The notes beneath the pieces were generated by a model, which made no database searches, was not told where the DNA came from, and saw only the letters and a list, made by a program, of their open reading frames with translations. From the NCBI RefSeq assembly GCF_001984575.1, contig NZ_LZNS01000001.1, forward strand, positions 2,202,674-2,266,673: a DNA stretch of 64,000 nucleotides, in the 5' to 3' direction. The stretch comes from Streptomyces sp. MP131-18. GTDB lineage: Bacteria > Actinomycetota > Actinomycetes > Streptomycetales > Streptomycetaceae. Shown piece by piece: positions 7,675-16,395 of the stretch (positions within the stretch are counted from its first letter, which is position 1; the number at the start of each line of letters is the position of its first letter). Made by a program: the position numbers and the translations under genes.

Positions 7675-9993
7675 CTACTGCCGCAGCCGCCGGCTCGTCA
7701 GCCGTCTCGACGCGGCGACCGGCCGGCCTTTGCCCCGCCCGGCGCGTGCGTGCAGCGCGATGGCCAGGGGGGTGGCGGTGAACACCGAGGAGCAGGTCCC
7801 GACGACGAGGCCGATGAGCAGCGCGAGGGCGAAGTCGGTGAGCGAGCCGCCGCCCAGCACGGCGAGGGCGGTCAGGATGAACAGGGCGCCCATGCCGGTG
7901 TTGACGGTGCGGGGGATGGTCTGGAGGACCGCCGTGTTGGCGAGGGAGGCGAACGGCCCGGGGCGGGAACTCAGCTCGCGCAGGCGGTCGAAGACGACGA
8001 CGGAGTCGTTCACGGAATAGCCGATGACGGTGAGCAGGGCGGCCAGGAAGACGCCGTCGACGGGTTTGCCGAGCCAGGCGAAGGCGCCGACGAGGATGAG
8101 CGCGTCGTGGGCCATGGTGAGGACCGCGGCGGTGGCGTAGGTCCAGCGGAACCTGACGGCGAGGTAGCCGAGCTGGGTGACGAGGGCGGCGCCGAGCGCG
8201 ATGAGCGCGCCGGTGCGCAGTTCCTTGCCGAGGCTGGGGCCGATCATCTCGTCGCGGACCTTCTGCGTGTCGCCCCCGAGGTCGCTGATGGCCTGCCTGG
8301 CGTCGGCTTCCTGCGCGTTCGAGAGTTCCTGGGTGCGGACGGTCAGCCCGCCGTCGGCGGAGGCGTGGACGACGGCGCGCGGCAGGTCCGCCTCCGTCAG
8401 GGCGTCCCTGGCCTCGTCGGCGTCGACGGGCCGCTCGGTGGTGTACTCGATCATCCGGCCGCCGGTGAACTCGACGCCGAAGTCCAGCCCGCGGGCCGTG
8501 ATGCCGCAGACGGCCAGGACCACGGCCGCGGCGGAGAGCGCGAGCCACCGGCGGCGGCGGCGCATCAGCTGCGGGTTGCGGCGTTCGAGCCAGGAACGGA
8601 CCCGGCCGCGCACACCGATACCGGAACGGGCGGGGTGGAGACGTGCGCCCCTGCGGTCGACGGTGAGTCCCGCCAGGGCCCGGGTGATCACCAGGGCGCT
8701 GAACATGGAGGCCAGCACGCCGATGCCCAGAGTGACGCCGAAGCCGCGTACCGGCCCGGAGGCGAGGAAGAACAGCAGGGCGGCGGCGATGAGCGTGGTG
8801 ACGTTGGTGTCGGCAATGGCACCGAAGGCTTTGCGGAACCCGGTGGCCAGCGCGGTGCGCACGGTGGTGCGGCGCCGCGCGGCGTACTCCTCGCGGGCGC
8901 GTTCGAAGACCAGCACGTTGGCGTCGACCGCCATGCCGATGGCCAGGGCGAAGCCGGCCAGGCCCGGCAGGGTCAGCGTGGCGCCCAGGGCGGCCAGGGC
9001 CGCGTAGGAGATCAGGGCGTAACAGGCCAGGGCGCAGGTGGCGAGGAAACCGAGCAGCCGGTAGGCGGCGATGATGAACAGCGACGTGAGTGCGGCGCCG
9101 ATGAGCGCGGCCCGGGCGCTGGCGCTGATGGCCTCGGCGCCGAGGGTGGGGCCGATGGTGCGTTGCTCGATCGTCTCCACCGGCACGGGAAGGGCGCCGC
9201 CGTTCACCAGCAGGGCCAGTTCGCGGGCCTCGGCGCGGTCGAAGTCCCCGGTGATCTGCGTGGTTCCGCCGGTGATGCCCCCGCCGCAGGCCACGGAGGG
9301 GTCCACCTGGGGCGACGAGACCAGCTCGTCGTCCAGCACGATCGCGATGCGGCGGGCCGGGTCGCCGTCGCCGGCGCAGGCGGCCCGGCCGGTCAGCCGC
9401 GCCCACGCGTCCCCGCCCGCGCCGTCGAAGTCGACGGTGACGAACCAGCCCAGGCCCCGCTGCGCGTCGAGCCGGGCCTCGGCGCCGGACACGTCCGCGC
9501 CGGTGAGCTCCGGCGGGCCGAGGCGCAGCCGCTGACCGGTCTCGTCCGGCAGAACCCGTTCCCCGGAGCCGTCCGGGTCCGGTTCGGATTCCGCCTGGCG
9601 GGTGCCCGCGGGGCCGAGCACGGGGTGGAACGTGAGCTGGGCCGTACGGCCGAGGACGTCGGCGGCCTCGCGCGGGTCCTGGACGCCGGGCAGTTCGACG
9701 ATGATCCGGTTGTCACCGGAACGCGTGAGCGTGGGTTCGGCCACGCCCAGCGCGTCGATGCGGTGGCGCAGGACCTCAAGGGTGTGGTCGGTGGCCGCGG
9801 CGTCGGCCTCGACGGTGGGCGCGTCGCGGGTCTGGAGAACGATCTGTGTTCCGCCGCGCAGGTCGAGGCCGAGGCGCGGCGGGACGATGACGGCGATGCA
9901 GGCGGACAGGGCGAGCACGACAAGGGAAAGGGCGCAGCGCACCCGGGTGGCACGGGTCAAGGGAACGGCTCCAGCAGGCATGCCGCGGCCCAC
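7675..9993 (-). CDS. secDF: Fused protein translocase subunit SecDF
   Basis: A 772-residue SecD-SecF fusion, an RND-like accessory of the Sec translocon that uses proton motive force to pull exported proteins outward. The N-terminal helix is followed by the SecD hallmark LGLDLRGGTQIVL, the P1 domain and SecD transmembrane helices (LPGLAGFALAIGMAVDANVLVFERAREE). The SecF half begins near residue 480 with GLDFGVEFTGG and has its own helices (VIGYSVNDSVVVFDRLRE). In many actinomycetes secD and secF are separate genes beside yajC and ruvB; here the fused copy stands away from them, so it is probably an additional paralogue. A small exported protein lies 34 bases upstream. Confidence 0.93.
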   Translation of the reverse strand: MGRGMPAGAVPLTRATRVRCALSLVVLALSACIAVIVPPRLGLDLRGGTQIVLQTRDAPTVEADAAATDHTLEVLRHRIDALGVAEPTLTRSGDNRIIVELPGVQDPREAADVLGRTAQLTFHPVLGPAGTRQAESEPDPDGSGERVLPDETGQRLRLGPPELTGADVSGAEARLDAQRGLGWFVTVDFDGAGGDAWARLTGRAACAGDGDPARRIAIVLDDELVSSPQVDPSVACGGGITGGTTQITGDFDRAEARELALLVNGGALPVPVETIEQRTIGPTLGAEAISASARAALIGAALTSLFIIAAYRLLGFLATCALACYALISYAALAALGATLTLPGLAGFALAIGMAVDANVLVFERAREEYAARRRTTVRTALATGFRKAFGAIADTNVTTLIAAALLFFLASGPVRGFGVTLGIGVLASMFSALVITRALAGLTVDRRGARLHPARSGIGVRGRVRSWLERRNPQLMRRRRRWLALSAAAVVLAVCGITARGLDFGVEFTGGRMIEYTTERPVDADEARDALTEADLPRAVVHASADGGLTVRTQELSNAQEADARQAISDLGGDTQKVRDEMIGPSLGKELRTGALIALGAALVTQLGYLAVRFRWTYATAAVLTMAHDALILVGAFAWLGKPVDGVFLAALLTVIGYSVNDSVVVFDRLRELSSRPGPFASLANTAVLQTIPRTVNTGMGALFILTALAVLGGGSLTDFALALLIGLVVGTCSSVFTATPLAIALHARAGRGKGRPVAASRRLTSRRLRQ

Positions 9994-10027
9994 GCAGGCG
10001 AGGGCCGCGTGTCGGACAGGGTCTCGG

Positions 10028-10450
10028 TCAGCTGCCGGAAGGTGGAGCGCGCCCGGCCAGGGGCGCGGTGTACGGGGGGTGCGCGGCGGGGATCGCGGCC
10101 CGCCGCGGCCCGGCCGGGCTCAGGAACTCGGACGGGAGTGTGGGGGCCGGCGTGGTGATCAGCGGCTGGAGGGGCAGCTCCGCCGGGGCGCCCTGCTGGG
10201 CGCGCGGCGGTGCGACGGCGTCCGGCCTGTCGGCGTCCCAGGTGCCGGCGGCGCGGTCGGGCGCGCTCTCCGCCGGTGCCGAGGGGGCCGCCGCGGCGGC
10301 CCCCTCGGCACCGGTGCCCGGCGAGGCGGTCACCGGGGCGGCGAGCAGGCAGACGACGGCGAGCAGGAGGACGGCCAGCGCGCGGCACCGGCCGGCCCGG
10401 GGCACGGGCCCTGTGGGGTGGCGGGAAGCCGCGATGGGCCACGGGGGCAT
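10028..10450 (-). CDS. Small exported Ala/Pro-rich protein
   Basis: A 140-residue frame on the same strand and just upstream of secDF. A basic N-terminus (to about residue 22) and a hydrophobic core (ALAVLLLAVVCLLAAPVTA) make a clear signal peptide. The rest is Ala/Pro-rich, low complexity and of no known family. The mature part is encoded across a 42-base perfect palindrome. Co-transcription with secDF is likely from the 34-base gap. It could also be a non-coding leader that happens to be open, so confidence is moderate. Confidence 0.5.
   Translation of the reverse strand: MPPWPIAASRHPTGPVPRAGRCRALAVLLLAVVCLLAAPVTASPGTGAEGAAAAAPSAPAESAPDRAAGTWDADRPDAVAPPRAQQGAPAELPLQPLITTPAPTLPSEFLSPAGPRRAAIPAAHPPYTAPLAGRAPPSGS
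10273..10314. repeat. 42-base perfect palindrome
   Basis: Two 21-base arms (CCGGTGCCGAGGGGGCCGCC followed by one more G, and its exact complement) meet with no loop. It lies inside the predicted coding region of the small exported protein and would form a very stable hairpin on either strand. Confidence 0.9.
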
Positions 10451-10520
10451 GCGCGGCCTCCTCGGGGGCTTCCGGAGCGGGGAAAGCGGGAACGGGCCCG
10501 CGCGGGCGGCTGCCGGCGCC

Positions 10521-11201
10521 TCAGGGCTCGATCAGGCCGGCGCGGATAGCGTAACGGGTCAGCTCCAGCCGGTCCCGCATGCCCAGCTTGTGCAGCAGGT
10601 TCGCACGGTGGCGGTGGACGGTCTTGACGCTGATCACGAGGGTGTCGGCGATCTCCTGGGAGGTGTGGCCCTCGGCGATGAGCTTGAGGACCTCCTCTTC
10701 GCGGGGCGTCAGGAGGCTGTCGGGCACTTCCTTGCCGTCGCGGGCGCGGTCGAGGTAGTTGCGGATCAGGGCGGTGACCGCGCCGGGGTACAGAAAGGGC
10801 TCGCCGCGCCCGACCGCGCGGCAGGCGGCGACCAGGTCGCGGTCGGCGACGGACTTGAGCACGTATCCGCAGGCGCCGGCCTTGAGCGCCTGGAAGAAGT
10901 ACTGCTCGTTGTCGTACATGCTCAGCATCAGGATGCGCAGGCCGGGCTGGGACTGCGCGAGTTCGCGAGCGGCCTGGAGGCCGGTCATGCGCGGCATGGC
11001 GACGTCCAGAATGGCCAGGTCGGGGTGGTGGGCGGCGGCGGCGCGGACGGCTTCGGCGCCGTCCCCCGCCTCGGCCACGACCGCGAAGTCGGGCTCCCCC
11101 TCCAGGATGAGCCGAACGCCGCGGCGCACCAGGGCGTGGTCGTCGGCGAGGAGGATGCGTGTCGCGGCTGCGGTCGTTTCTGTCATGGGCGCTTCTGTCA
11201 T
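10521..11201 (-). CDS. NarL/LuxR-family response regulator
   Basis: A 226-residue response regulator. The receiver domain (residues 14-130) has the acidic pair ADD at 19-21, phospho-acceptor Asp66 in LAILDVAMP, and a conserved LKSV lysine. The C-terminal LuxR-type helix-turn-helix reads LTPREEEVLKLIAEGHTSQEIADTL, then VKTVHRHRANLLHKLG. The start ATG overlaps the kinase stop (ATGA), so the pair is translationally coupled and functionally matched. The target genes are not evident; the divergent neighbours (DksA operon) are candidates by position only. Confidence 0.93.
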   Translation of the reverse strand: MTEAPMTETTAAATRILLADDHALVRRGVRLILEGEPDFAVVAEAGDGAEAVRAAAAHHPDLAILDVAMPRMTGLQAARELAQSQPGLRILMLSMYDNEQYFFQALKAGACGYVLKSVADRDLVAACRAVGRGEPFLYPGAVTALIRNYLDRARDGKEVPDSLLTPREEEVLKLIAEGHTSQEIADTLVISVKTVHRHRANLLHKLGMRDRLELTRYAIRAGLIEP

Positions 11202-12157
11202 GGGCGGGCGCCCTTTCCTGCGCTGGGCACGGTCAGCAGCACGCGGGTGCCGCCGGCCGGGCGGGGTGCGATGTCGAGAGTGGCGCCGAGCAGCAGGGCG
11301 CGTTCGCGCATACCGCGGATTCCCGCTCCCTCGGCCGCCTCGCCGATGCCCCGGCCGTCGTCGTCGATCCGCAGGACGACGGAGGAGCCGGTGCGGTGGA
11401 TGGCCAGCTCCGCCCGGTCGGCCTCGGCGTGGCGGGCGATGTTGGTGAGCCCTTCCTGGGCGACGCGATAGATCACCACCTCCGCCTCCCGTTCCAGCGG
11501 CGGAAGCCCGGACTGGATGCTGCGGGAGACCTTCATGCCGGCGTGGGTGGCGTAGTCGGTGGCCAGGGAGGTGAGGGCCGCCGCGAGGCCGAGGTCTTCG
11601 AGGACTCCGGGCCGCAGCCTTCGGGCGAGGCGGCGCACCTCGTCCAGGCTGTCGCGGACGGTCTCCTGGGCCAGGAGCAGTTCACCGCGCAGCGGGTCGG
11701 GGGCCTGGTCGGCGGTGCGTTTGAGGCCGAGCAGGACCGCGGTCAGGCTCTGGCCGACCTCGTCGTGGAGCTCGGCCGCGATGCGGCGCCGTTCGGTCTC
11801 CTGCGCGGACAGCGCGCGGGCGCTTGAGGTGGCGCGTTCGGCCTCGAGCCGGTCCAGCATGGCGTTGAAGGCGTGGACCGGCTCGGCGATGCCGCCCCGG
11901 ACGGGCGCGGACAACCGCTGCCCCGGCTTGAGCAGGTCGACCGTGGACATCAGCCGGGACAGCCGGTCGAGCGGCGCGAGACCGACCCTCAGCAGGGCCG
12001 CGTTGGCCACCAGCATCACGCCGAGACCGGTCAGCAGGATGGCGGCCTCGGGCAGCAGGATCGGCACCGACACGGTCACCGGCGCCCACAGCAGCAGCGC
12101 CGTGGCCGCGCCCAGCACCACGGCGTTCAGGCCGAAGATCCGCCAGAACAGGGACAC
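11198..12157 (-). CDS. NarL-type sensor histidine kinase
   Basis: A 319-residue membrane sensor kinase. Two N-terminal hydrophobic helices (FGLNAVVLGAATALLLW; LPEAAILLTGLGVMLVANA) have almost no loop between them. A HAMP-like linker precedes the HisKA_3 box, ERRRIAAELHDEVGQSLTAV, carrying the phosphorylated His, and an HATPase_c domain with DDDGRGIG and GIRGMRERALLLGG-like motifs. The short sensor region suggests that it detects a membrane or cytoplasmic signal. The start is GTG at 12157, preceded by AAGGAGG. It is the first gene of the operon with the response regulator. Confidence 0.92.
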   Translation of the reverse strand: MSLFWRIFGLNAVVLGAATALLLWAPVTVSVPILLPEAAILLTGLGVMLVANAALLRVGLAPLDRLSRLMSTVDLLKPGQRLSAPVRGGIAEPVHAFNAMLDRLEAERATSSARALSAQETERRRIAAELHDEVGQSLTAVLLGLKRTADQAPDPLRGELLLAQETVRDSLDEVRRLARRLRPGVLEDLGLAAALTSLATDYATHAGMKVSRSIQSGLPPLEREAEVVIYRVAQEGLTNIARHAEADRAELAIHRTGSSVVLRIDDDGRGIGEAAEGAGIRGMRERALLLGATLDIAPRPAGGTRVLLTVPSAGKGARP

Positions 12158-12439
12158 GGAACGTCACGCCTCCTTCGCCTTCTTCGCCTTCTTGAGTGCG
12201 GTCTCCGTCACGCCCCCCAGTGTCGTCCCGGGCCCGGGCCGCCGCTTCCCCGGGCACCCGCCGGGCGTGCGCGGTCAAGCCTGCCTGCTCGGAGGGTCCG
12301 GGTCGATGGCGACCACGACCCATTCCGCGCCCGCCCGTGGGCGTCCGCCCGCGCGGGTCTGCACCCCGCAACCCGCCCGAAATGGGGCCTGCGCCCGATG
12401 GCCGTCCGTTCCGTGCCGGGTCACAGTGAAAGTTCAGGG

Positions 12440-12469
12440 AGGAGCGGACCGGGGAACCGGCCCGCTCCT
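12440..12469 (+). promoter_or_regulatory. Stem-loop upstream of the DksA gene
   Basis: AGGAGCGG-A-CCGG, a GGAA loop, then CCGG-C-CCGCTCCT forms a 12-pair stem with one mismatch. It lies about 37 bases before the DksA start, so it could be an attenuator or leader structure, or a terminator of upstream transcription. Confidence 0.45.
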
Positions 12470-12505
12470 CCGTACGATTTTGTGGCAGAAGGGACCACGT
12501 TCGCG

Positions 12506-12829
12506 ATGTCACCGGATACCAGCCGCCCCGCGGCCGAACCCGCGGGAGCGCAGGACACCAGGCAGCGGCTCGAAGACGAGCGCGATACCCGTCTCGCACA
12601 GTTGCGGGCCCTCGACAGCGCTTCCGACGGCTCGGAGGCCGACCACCTCGTGGTGCCGCAGCGGAGTGCCGTGCAGCGCGCCCTCCAGGACATCGAGGCC
12701 GCGTTCGGCCGGCTGGACAGCGGTACCTACGGGACCTGCCTGGGGTGCGCCGGCCCCATTCCGGCGGCGCGGCTGGACATCCTGCCCCACGCCAGGTATT
12801 GCGTCCCCTGTCAGCAGCGCGCCGGCTGA
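12506..12829 (+). CDS. DksA/TraR-family zinc-finger protein
   Basis: A 107-residue DksA/TraR-type protein. An N-terminal helical hairpin (RQRLEDERDTRLAQLRALD; VPQRSAVQRALQDIEAAFGRLD) is followed by GTYGTCLGCAGPIP and ARYCVPC, the four cysteines of the zinc finger. Family members bind the RNA polymerase secondary channel and adjust the response to ppGpp. The hairpin tip lacks the Asp-Ala pair of E. coli DksA as far as I can see, which is usual for short actinobacterial members. The ATG at 12506 gives the expected length. First gene of a three-gene run with a DksA-like paralogue and an MreB-like protein. Confidence 0.88.
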   Translation: MSPDTSRPAAEPAGAQDTRQRLEDERDTRLAQLRALDSASDGSEADHLVVPQRSAVQRALQDIEAAFGRLDSGTYGTCLGCAGPIPAARLDILPHARYCVPCQQRAG

Positions 12830-12915
12830 CCCGCCGACCGCCCGTCCGCCCCCCTCGGCTCCGGCACTGCCGGAGTCTTCGTTCGTCCGTGGTCCCGCCT
12901 CGAAGGGGTGAAGCA

Positions 12916-13230
12916 GTGAACCATCAGTCCCCAGCCGAGTTGACCGAGTTGGCCGAGCTCCGGCAGACCCTCGGGGAGCAACCTGTCCTCCGCGGGGACC
13001 GGCCGAGCGGGCCGGGGCCCGGGCGGGGCGTCGGTGAGCCGGAAGCCGCCTCCCGGCGGGAGGCGCGGAAGGCGCGGGACGCACTGTGCGCCGCCGCCCG
13101 CGTGGTCCTCGCCGACGTGGAGGCCGCCCTGCGGCCCACGAACGACGGCAGCTACGGCAACCGCCTGCGGATCGTTCCGCAGGCGCGCTGCTGCTCTCCC
13201 TGCCACCGGTCGGGGGTGGCCGGCCGATGA
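12916..13230 (+). CDS. Degenerate DksA-like protein lacking half its zinc site
   Basis: A 104-residue protein from the GTG at 12916 (GAAGGGGTGAAGCA upstream). Its C-terminus, NDGSYGNRLRIVPQARCCSPC, aligns with the preceding DksA gene. The segment holding the first CxxC is deleted, so only the last two or three cysteines remain. It probably arose by tandem duplication and then loss of the finger; whether it still binds polymerase is unknown. The stop overlaps the next start (ATGA), so it is translated together with the MreB-like gene and is not simply decaying DNA. Confidence 0.7.
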   Translation: MNHQSPAELTELAELRQTLGEQPVLRGDRPSGPGPGRGVGEPEAASRREARKARDALCAAARVVLADVEAALRPTNDGSYGNRLRIVPQARCCSPCHRSGVAGR

Positions 13231-14039
13231 GCCCCCGCGACACCGGCGGCCCGCGCCGCCGGCCGGCCTGGCCGCTCCGCCGCCGGAGCCCGGGGATCGC
13301 CCTCGACCTGGGGAGCGCGAGGACCCGGGTCTGGACGACGGGCCGCGGCGACATCCTCGACGTGCCCACGGTCGTCGGCCGCGGCCCCGGAACGGGCCAC
13401 CCCGTCCGGCGGGGAACGATCGTCGACTCCGAGGGCGTCGCGCGGCTGCTGTCCCGGCTGGTGGCGGAACGCGTGCCGCGGAACGCCCGGCCCGTGGTCG
13501 TCTTCACCACGCCCGTGCTCAGCGCCCCGGGCCACCAGGCCGCCGCCGCGGACGCCCTCCGCGCCCTGCGCCCCAGGACCGTGCTGGCCATCGACGGCGT
13601 CAAGGCCATCGCCCTCGCCGCCGGAGCCGACCTGTCCCGGCCTCTGCTGGTCGTCGACCTCGGCGCACACCTCACGGAGGTGGCGCTGCTCGCCGACGGC
13701 ACCGTGGCCGCGGCCCGCCGGAGCGCCACGCCCGCCGACGGCACGGCGGGCGCCTGCCCCGCGGAACGGGCCGCGGGCATCGCCGCCCTGATCACCGGCA
13801 TGTTCGGTGACGACCCCAGGCCGCAGATGGTCGACGCGCTCGATCGCGGCCTGCTGCTCGCCGGCGGCGGGGCGCTGCGCCCGAAGCTCGCGCGCCTGCT
13901 GTGCGCCCGCCTGCGCGTTCCCGTTCAGGCCGTGCCCCAGCCGCAGACCGCCGCCGTGCGCGGCGCCGCCCGGGCGCTGGACGCCGCCCGGCGCCACCCC
14001 GGTCTGGACACGCCCGTCGACGCGCCCCCGCCCGCCTGA
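13227..14039 (+). CDS. MreB/Mbl-like actin-family ATPase
   Basis: A 270-residue protein of the MreB type. Recognisable actin-fold pieces are the phosphate-1 strand GIALDLGSARTRVW, IVDSEGVARLL, the phosphate-2 strand LLVVDLGAHLTEVALL, and the adenosine loop GLLLAGGGALRP. It is shorter than canonical MreB (about 340), with the middle subdomains trimmed. In streptomycetes MreB proteins work mainly in spore wall assembly; extra short copies of unknown role are common. Coupling to two DksA-like genes by an ATGA overlap suggests control by growth or stress state. Confidence 0.8.
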   Translation: MSPRDTGGPRRRPAWPLRRRSPGIALDLGSARTRVWTTGRGDILDVPTVVGRGPGTGHPVRRGTIVDSEGVARLLSRLVAERVPRNARPVVVFTTPVLSAPGHQAAAADALRALRPRTVLAIDGVKAIALAAGADLSRPLLVVDLGAHLTEVALLADGTVAAARRSATPADGTAGACPAERAAGIAALITGMFGDDPRPQMVDALDRGLLLAGGGALRPKLARLLCARLRVPVQAVPQPQTAAVRGAARALDAARRHPGLDTPVDAPPPA

Positions 14040-14441
14040 CCCCCGCGAAAGCCGTCGGGCCGCGTTCTCGGACACGGCCACCGGCGAGTACCGGCCCCCG
14101 GGGCGCCACCGTGAGCCGGGTCGGCGGCCATGGGCGGTGGGCACGAGCCGCAGCGGGCCGGGCGGCCGAACGGCCGACAGCGGGAGGCGGCCAACCGCTG
14201 GTCCCGGCCGTACCGACTGGGAACGTGTCCGGTGCTCCCGTATTCGTGCTCGCCGACGGCCGGGCCCGGCCCGCAGGCCGCTTTTCTACCGTTTCTCTGC
14301 CGTTTCTACCTTCGGGTGATGTACACGAGTTCTGCCGGCTACGAGCTGCTTGCCGGGGCAGCGGCGGGACGTTCCCGGTGAAAGGTTCTGGTCATGCCGC
14401 GGATGTCCGCGCCGGCATACGGCTGACCCAGGCTCTCCCTT
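14040..14441. other. 400-base convergent intergenic region
   Basis: Lies between the ends of the MreB-like gene and the SDR gene. A pyrimidine-rich stretch at 14281-14310 contains three near-copies of a TACCGTTTCT-like unit. No credible gene was seen. Confidence 0.5.
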
Positions 14442-15263
14442 TCAGGCGCCGGCGCCGCCATCGACCGGCAGGATCGCGCCGGTCACGTACGAGGCGCGGT
14501 CGCTGAGCAGCCACGCGGCGGCCTCGGCGATCTGCCGGGGGGCGGCCATCCGGCCGAGCGGGATCGTTGCGGTCATCTGCTGGACGATGCCGGGAGTCGC
14601 CGCTTCCCAGGCGTCGATCATCTTCGTGGCGGTGCCGCCGGGGGTGATGCCGTTGACCCGGATACGGTCACCGGCCCAGTTCACCGCGGCGGTCTCGGTG
14701 AGGCTGTTGAGCGCGCGCTTCATGGCGCCGTATGCCGGCAGGGCGGGGTTCGCGCGGCGGCTGCCGATGCTCGAGGTGTTGACGATCGCCCCGCCACCGT
14801 TCCGTCGCATGAGTGCGGCCTCGGCGGTCATGGCGGTCCAGTGCGAGCGGAAGTTCACGGCGAACTGCTCGTCGATGTCCTCGTCGCTGGTGGTATCGAC
14901 CGGGCCCAACTGCTGCTGCGGGGCCGCGCCGTTGTTGAAGGCCCCGTCGAGCCGTCCGTGCAGCTTTTCGACGCGGTCGATGGCGGCGCGGATGTTCGCG
15001 CGGTCGGCGAGGTCCAGGGCGACGGCGTCGGCGATGCCGCCGTCGGCGCGGATCTCGGTGGCGATGCGGTCGAGGGCGTCGGTGCTGCGGGCGGCGAGCA
15101 CGACGGCGGCGCCCTCGGAGGCGAAGAGCCGGGCCGCGGCCGCCCCGATGCCGCGGCTGGCGCCGGTGACGAACACGACCTTGCCGGCGAGCAGGCCGAC
15201 GGGCGGGCTGTCGATGTGGCTCGTGTGGTTCGTGTCGTTTGAGTCGTTCGTGTTGTTCGTCAT
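14442..15263 (-). CDS. Short-chain dehydrogenase/reductase
   Basis: A 273-residue classical SDR. The cofactor loop is VFVTGASRGIGAAAA, with NNGAAPQQQ for the NNAG position, a catalytic Ser in NTSSIGS and a YGAMK-type Tyr-Lys (AYGAMKRAL). It ends with the family signature GAILPVDGGAGA. The ATG at 15263 gives an unusual Asn/Thr-rich leader (MTNNTNDSNDTNHTSH) before the Rossmann fold; shorter starts are possible. It is divergently paired, 85 bases apart, with an HTH regulator that probably controls it. The substrate is unknown. Confidence 0.9.
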   Translation of the reverse strand: MTNNTNDSNDTNHTSHIDSPPVGLLAGKVVFVTGASRGIGAAAARLFASEGAAVVLAARSTDALDRIATEIRADGGIADAVALDLADRANIRAAIDRVEKLHGRLDGAFNNGAAPQQQLGPVDTTSDEDIDEQFAVNFRSHWTAMTAEAALMRRNGGGAIVNTSSIGSRRANPALPAYGAMKRALNSLTETAAVNWAGDRIRVNGITPGGTATKMIDAWEAATPGIVQQMTATIPLGRMAAPRQIAEAAAWLLSDRASYVTGAILPVDGGAGA

Positions 15264-15348
15264 GACACCAGCGTCAGCCCGGCCCCCGGCCGGATACAGG
15301 CACAGCCAGTACCAGGATCCGCCGCCGGGCGGCGCGCACACTTGGCGT

Positions 15349-16200
15349 ATGACCAAACAGGAGCTCGGGGCGTTCCTCCGCAGCCGCCGCGAGCGGCTAC
15401 GGCCGCAGGACGTCGGCCTCCCCTCCGGACCGCGACGCCGGACACCAGGGCTTCGCCGCGAGGAGGCCGCGGTCCTCGCGCACATCTCCACCGAGTACTA
15501 CATCCGGCTGGAGCAGGGCAGGGCACCGCGACCGTCGGGCGAGGTCCTCGCTGGGATCGCCGGGGCGCTGCGGCTCACCGACGCCGAGTCGGACCACCTC
15601 CACGTTCTCGCGGGTACCGCGCCGATCCGTGCCCGGCTGCACCGGCGCGATGTCCGCCCGAGCATCCTCGCGCTCCTGGAGCGGCTGCCGCAGACGGCCG
15701 CTTTCGTGATGTCCGCCGCGTTCGACGTGCTCGCCTGGAACGACCTCGCGGCCGCGCTCATGGAGGATTTTGCCGACCTCGCCCCCGAGGACCGCAATCT
15801 CGCCCGCCGGGCATTCATCGGGCCGGCGCGGCCTGATGCGTCGCGGTACGGGATCTCCGACGCCGCCGAGTTCCGGCACCAGGTCGTCATGGAGCTCCGT
15901 GCCACCCTCGCCCGCTACCCGGCGGACCCCGCGGTGACCGGCCTCGTCGACGAACTCCGCGACGCCAGCCCCGACTTCGTCCGGCTCTGGGAGCGGCACG
16001 ACGTGCAGGCCGCGCCGATGCTCACCAAGACCTTCCGCCACCCGGTCGTCGGGGAGATCACCGTCGACTGCGACTCGCTCGCGCTCAGGGACCGCGACCA
16101 GCATCTCGTTCTCTACAGCGCGCCGCCGGGCTCCCCCGGCGCCGAGGCTCTGGCTCTTCTGAACGTCCTCGGGACCGAGGCCGGTGACTATCTGCGGTAG
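15349..16200 (+). CDS. XRE/MmyB-type transcriptional regulator
   Basis: A 283-residue regulator. The N-terminal helix-turn-helix (residues 3-75) has the MmyB-subfamily signature RRRTPGLRREEAAVLAHIST, then YYIRLEQGR. A C-terminal MmyB-like ligand-binding PAS domain (residues 100-275) includes AAFDVLAWNDLAAAL and a late HPVVGEITVDCDSLAL. Such proteins commonly repress an adjacent divergent SDR, as found here. The ligand is unknown. The ATG at 15349 is the start used by the family. Confidence 0.92.
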   Translation: MTKQELGAFLRSRRERLRPQDVGLPSGPRRRTPGLRREEAAVLAHISTEYYIRLEQGRAPRPSGEVLAGIAGALRLTDAESDHLHVLAGTAPIRARLHRRDVRPSILALLERLPQTAAFVMSAAFDVLAWNDLAAALMEDFADLAPEDRNLARRAFIGPARPDASRYGISDAAEFRHQVVMELRATLARYPADPAVTGLVDELRDASPDFVRLWERHDVQAAPMLTKTFRHPVVGEITVDCDSLALRDRDQHLVLYSAPPGSPGAEALALLNVLGTEAGDYLR

Positions 16201-16395
16201 CGCCGCGCTGACGTCATTGCCCGGGATCTGGTTCGGTTTCCGTGAAGCCGGCACGGCGCGGAAGGTCTCGACGAGGGCCGCCTCGGGTTCGGTGGCGAAA
16301 CGGGGCGGCGCTCCTGTTCGGCCACGGCCTGCTCGGGTGCGCCCCGGCCCGCTCGCGCCGGCAGACGGCCGGCTGAGCCTTCGACTCAGCTGAGC

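Noticed and set aside
5377..10158. A 1593-codon open frame on the plus strand
   Set aside because: It is antisense to the kinase and secDF genes, has no family motif, and arises from the GC-rich codon pattern of the opposite strand.
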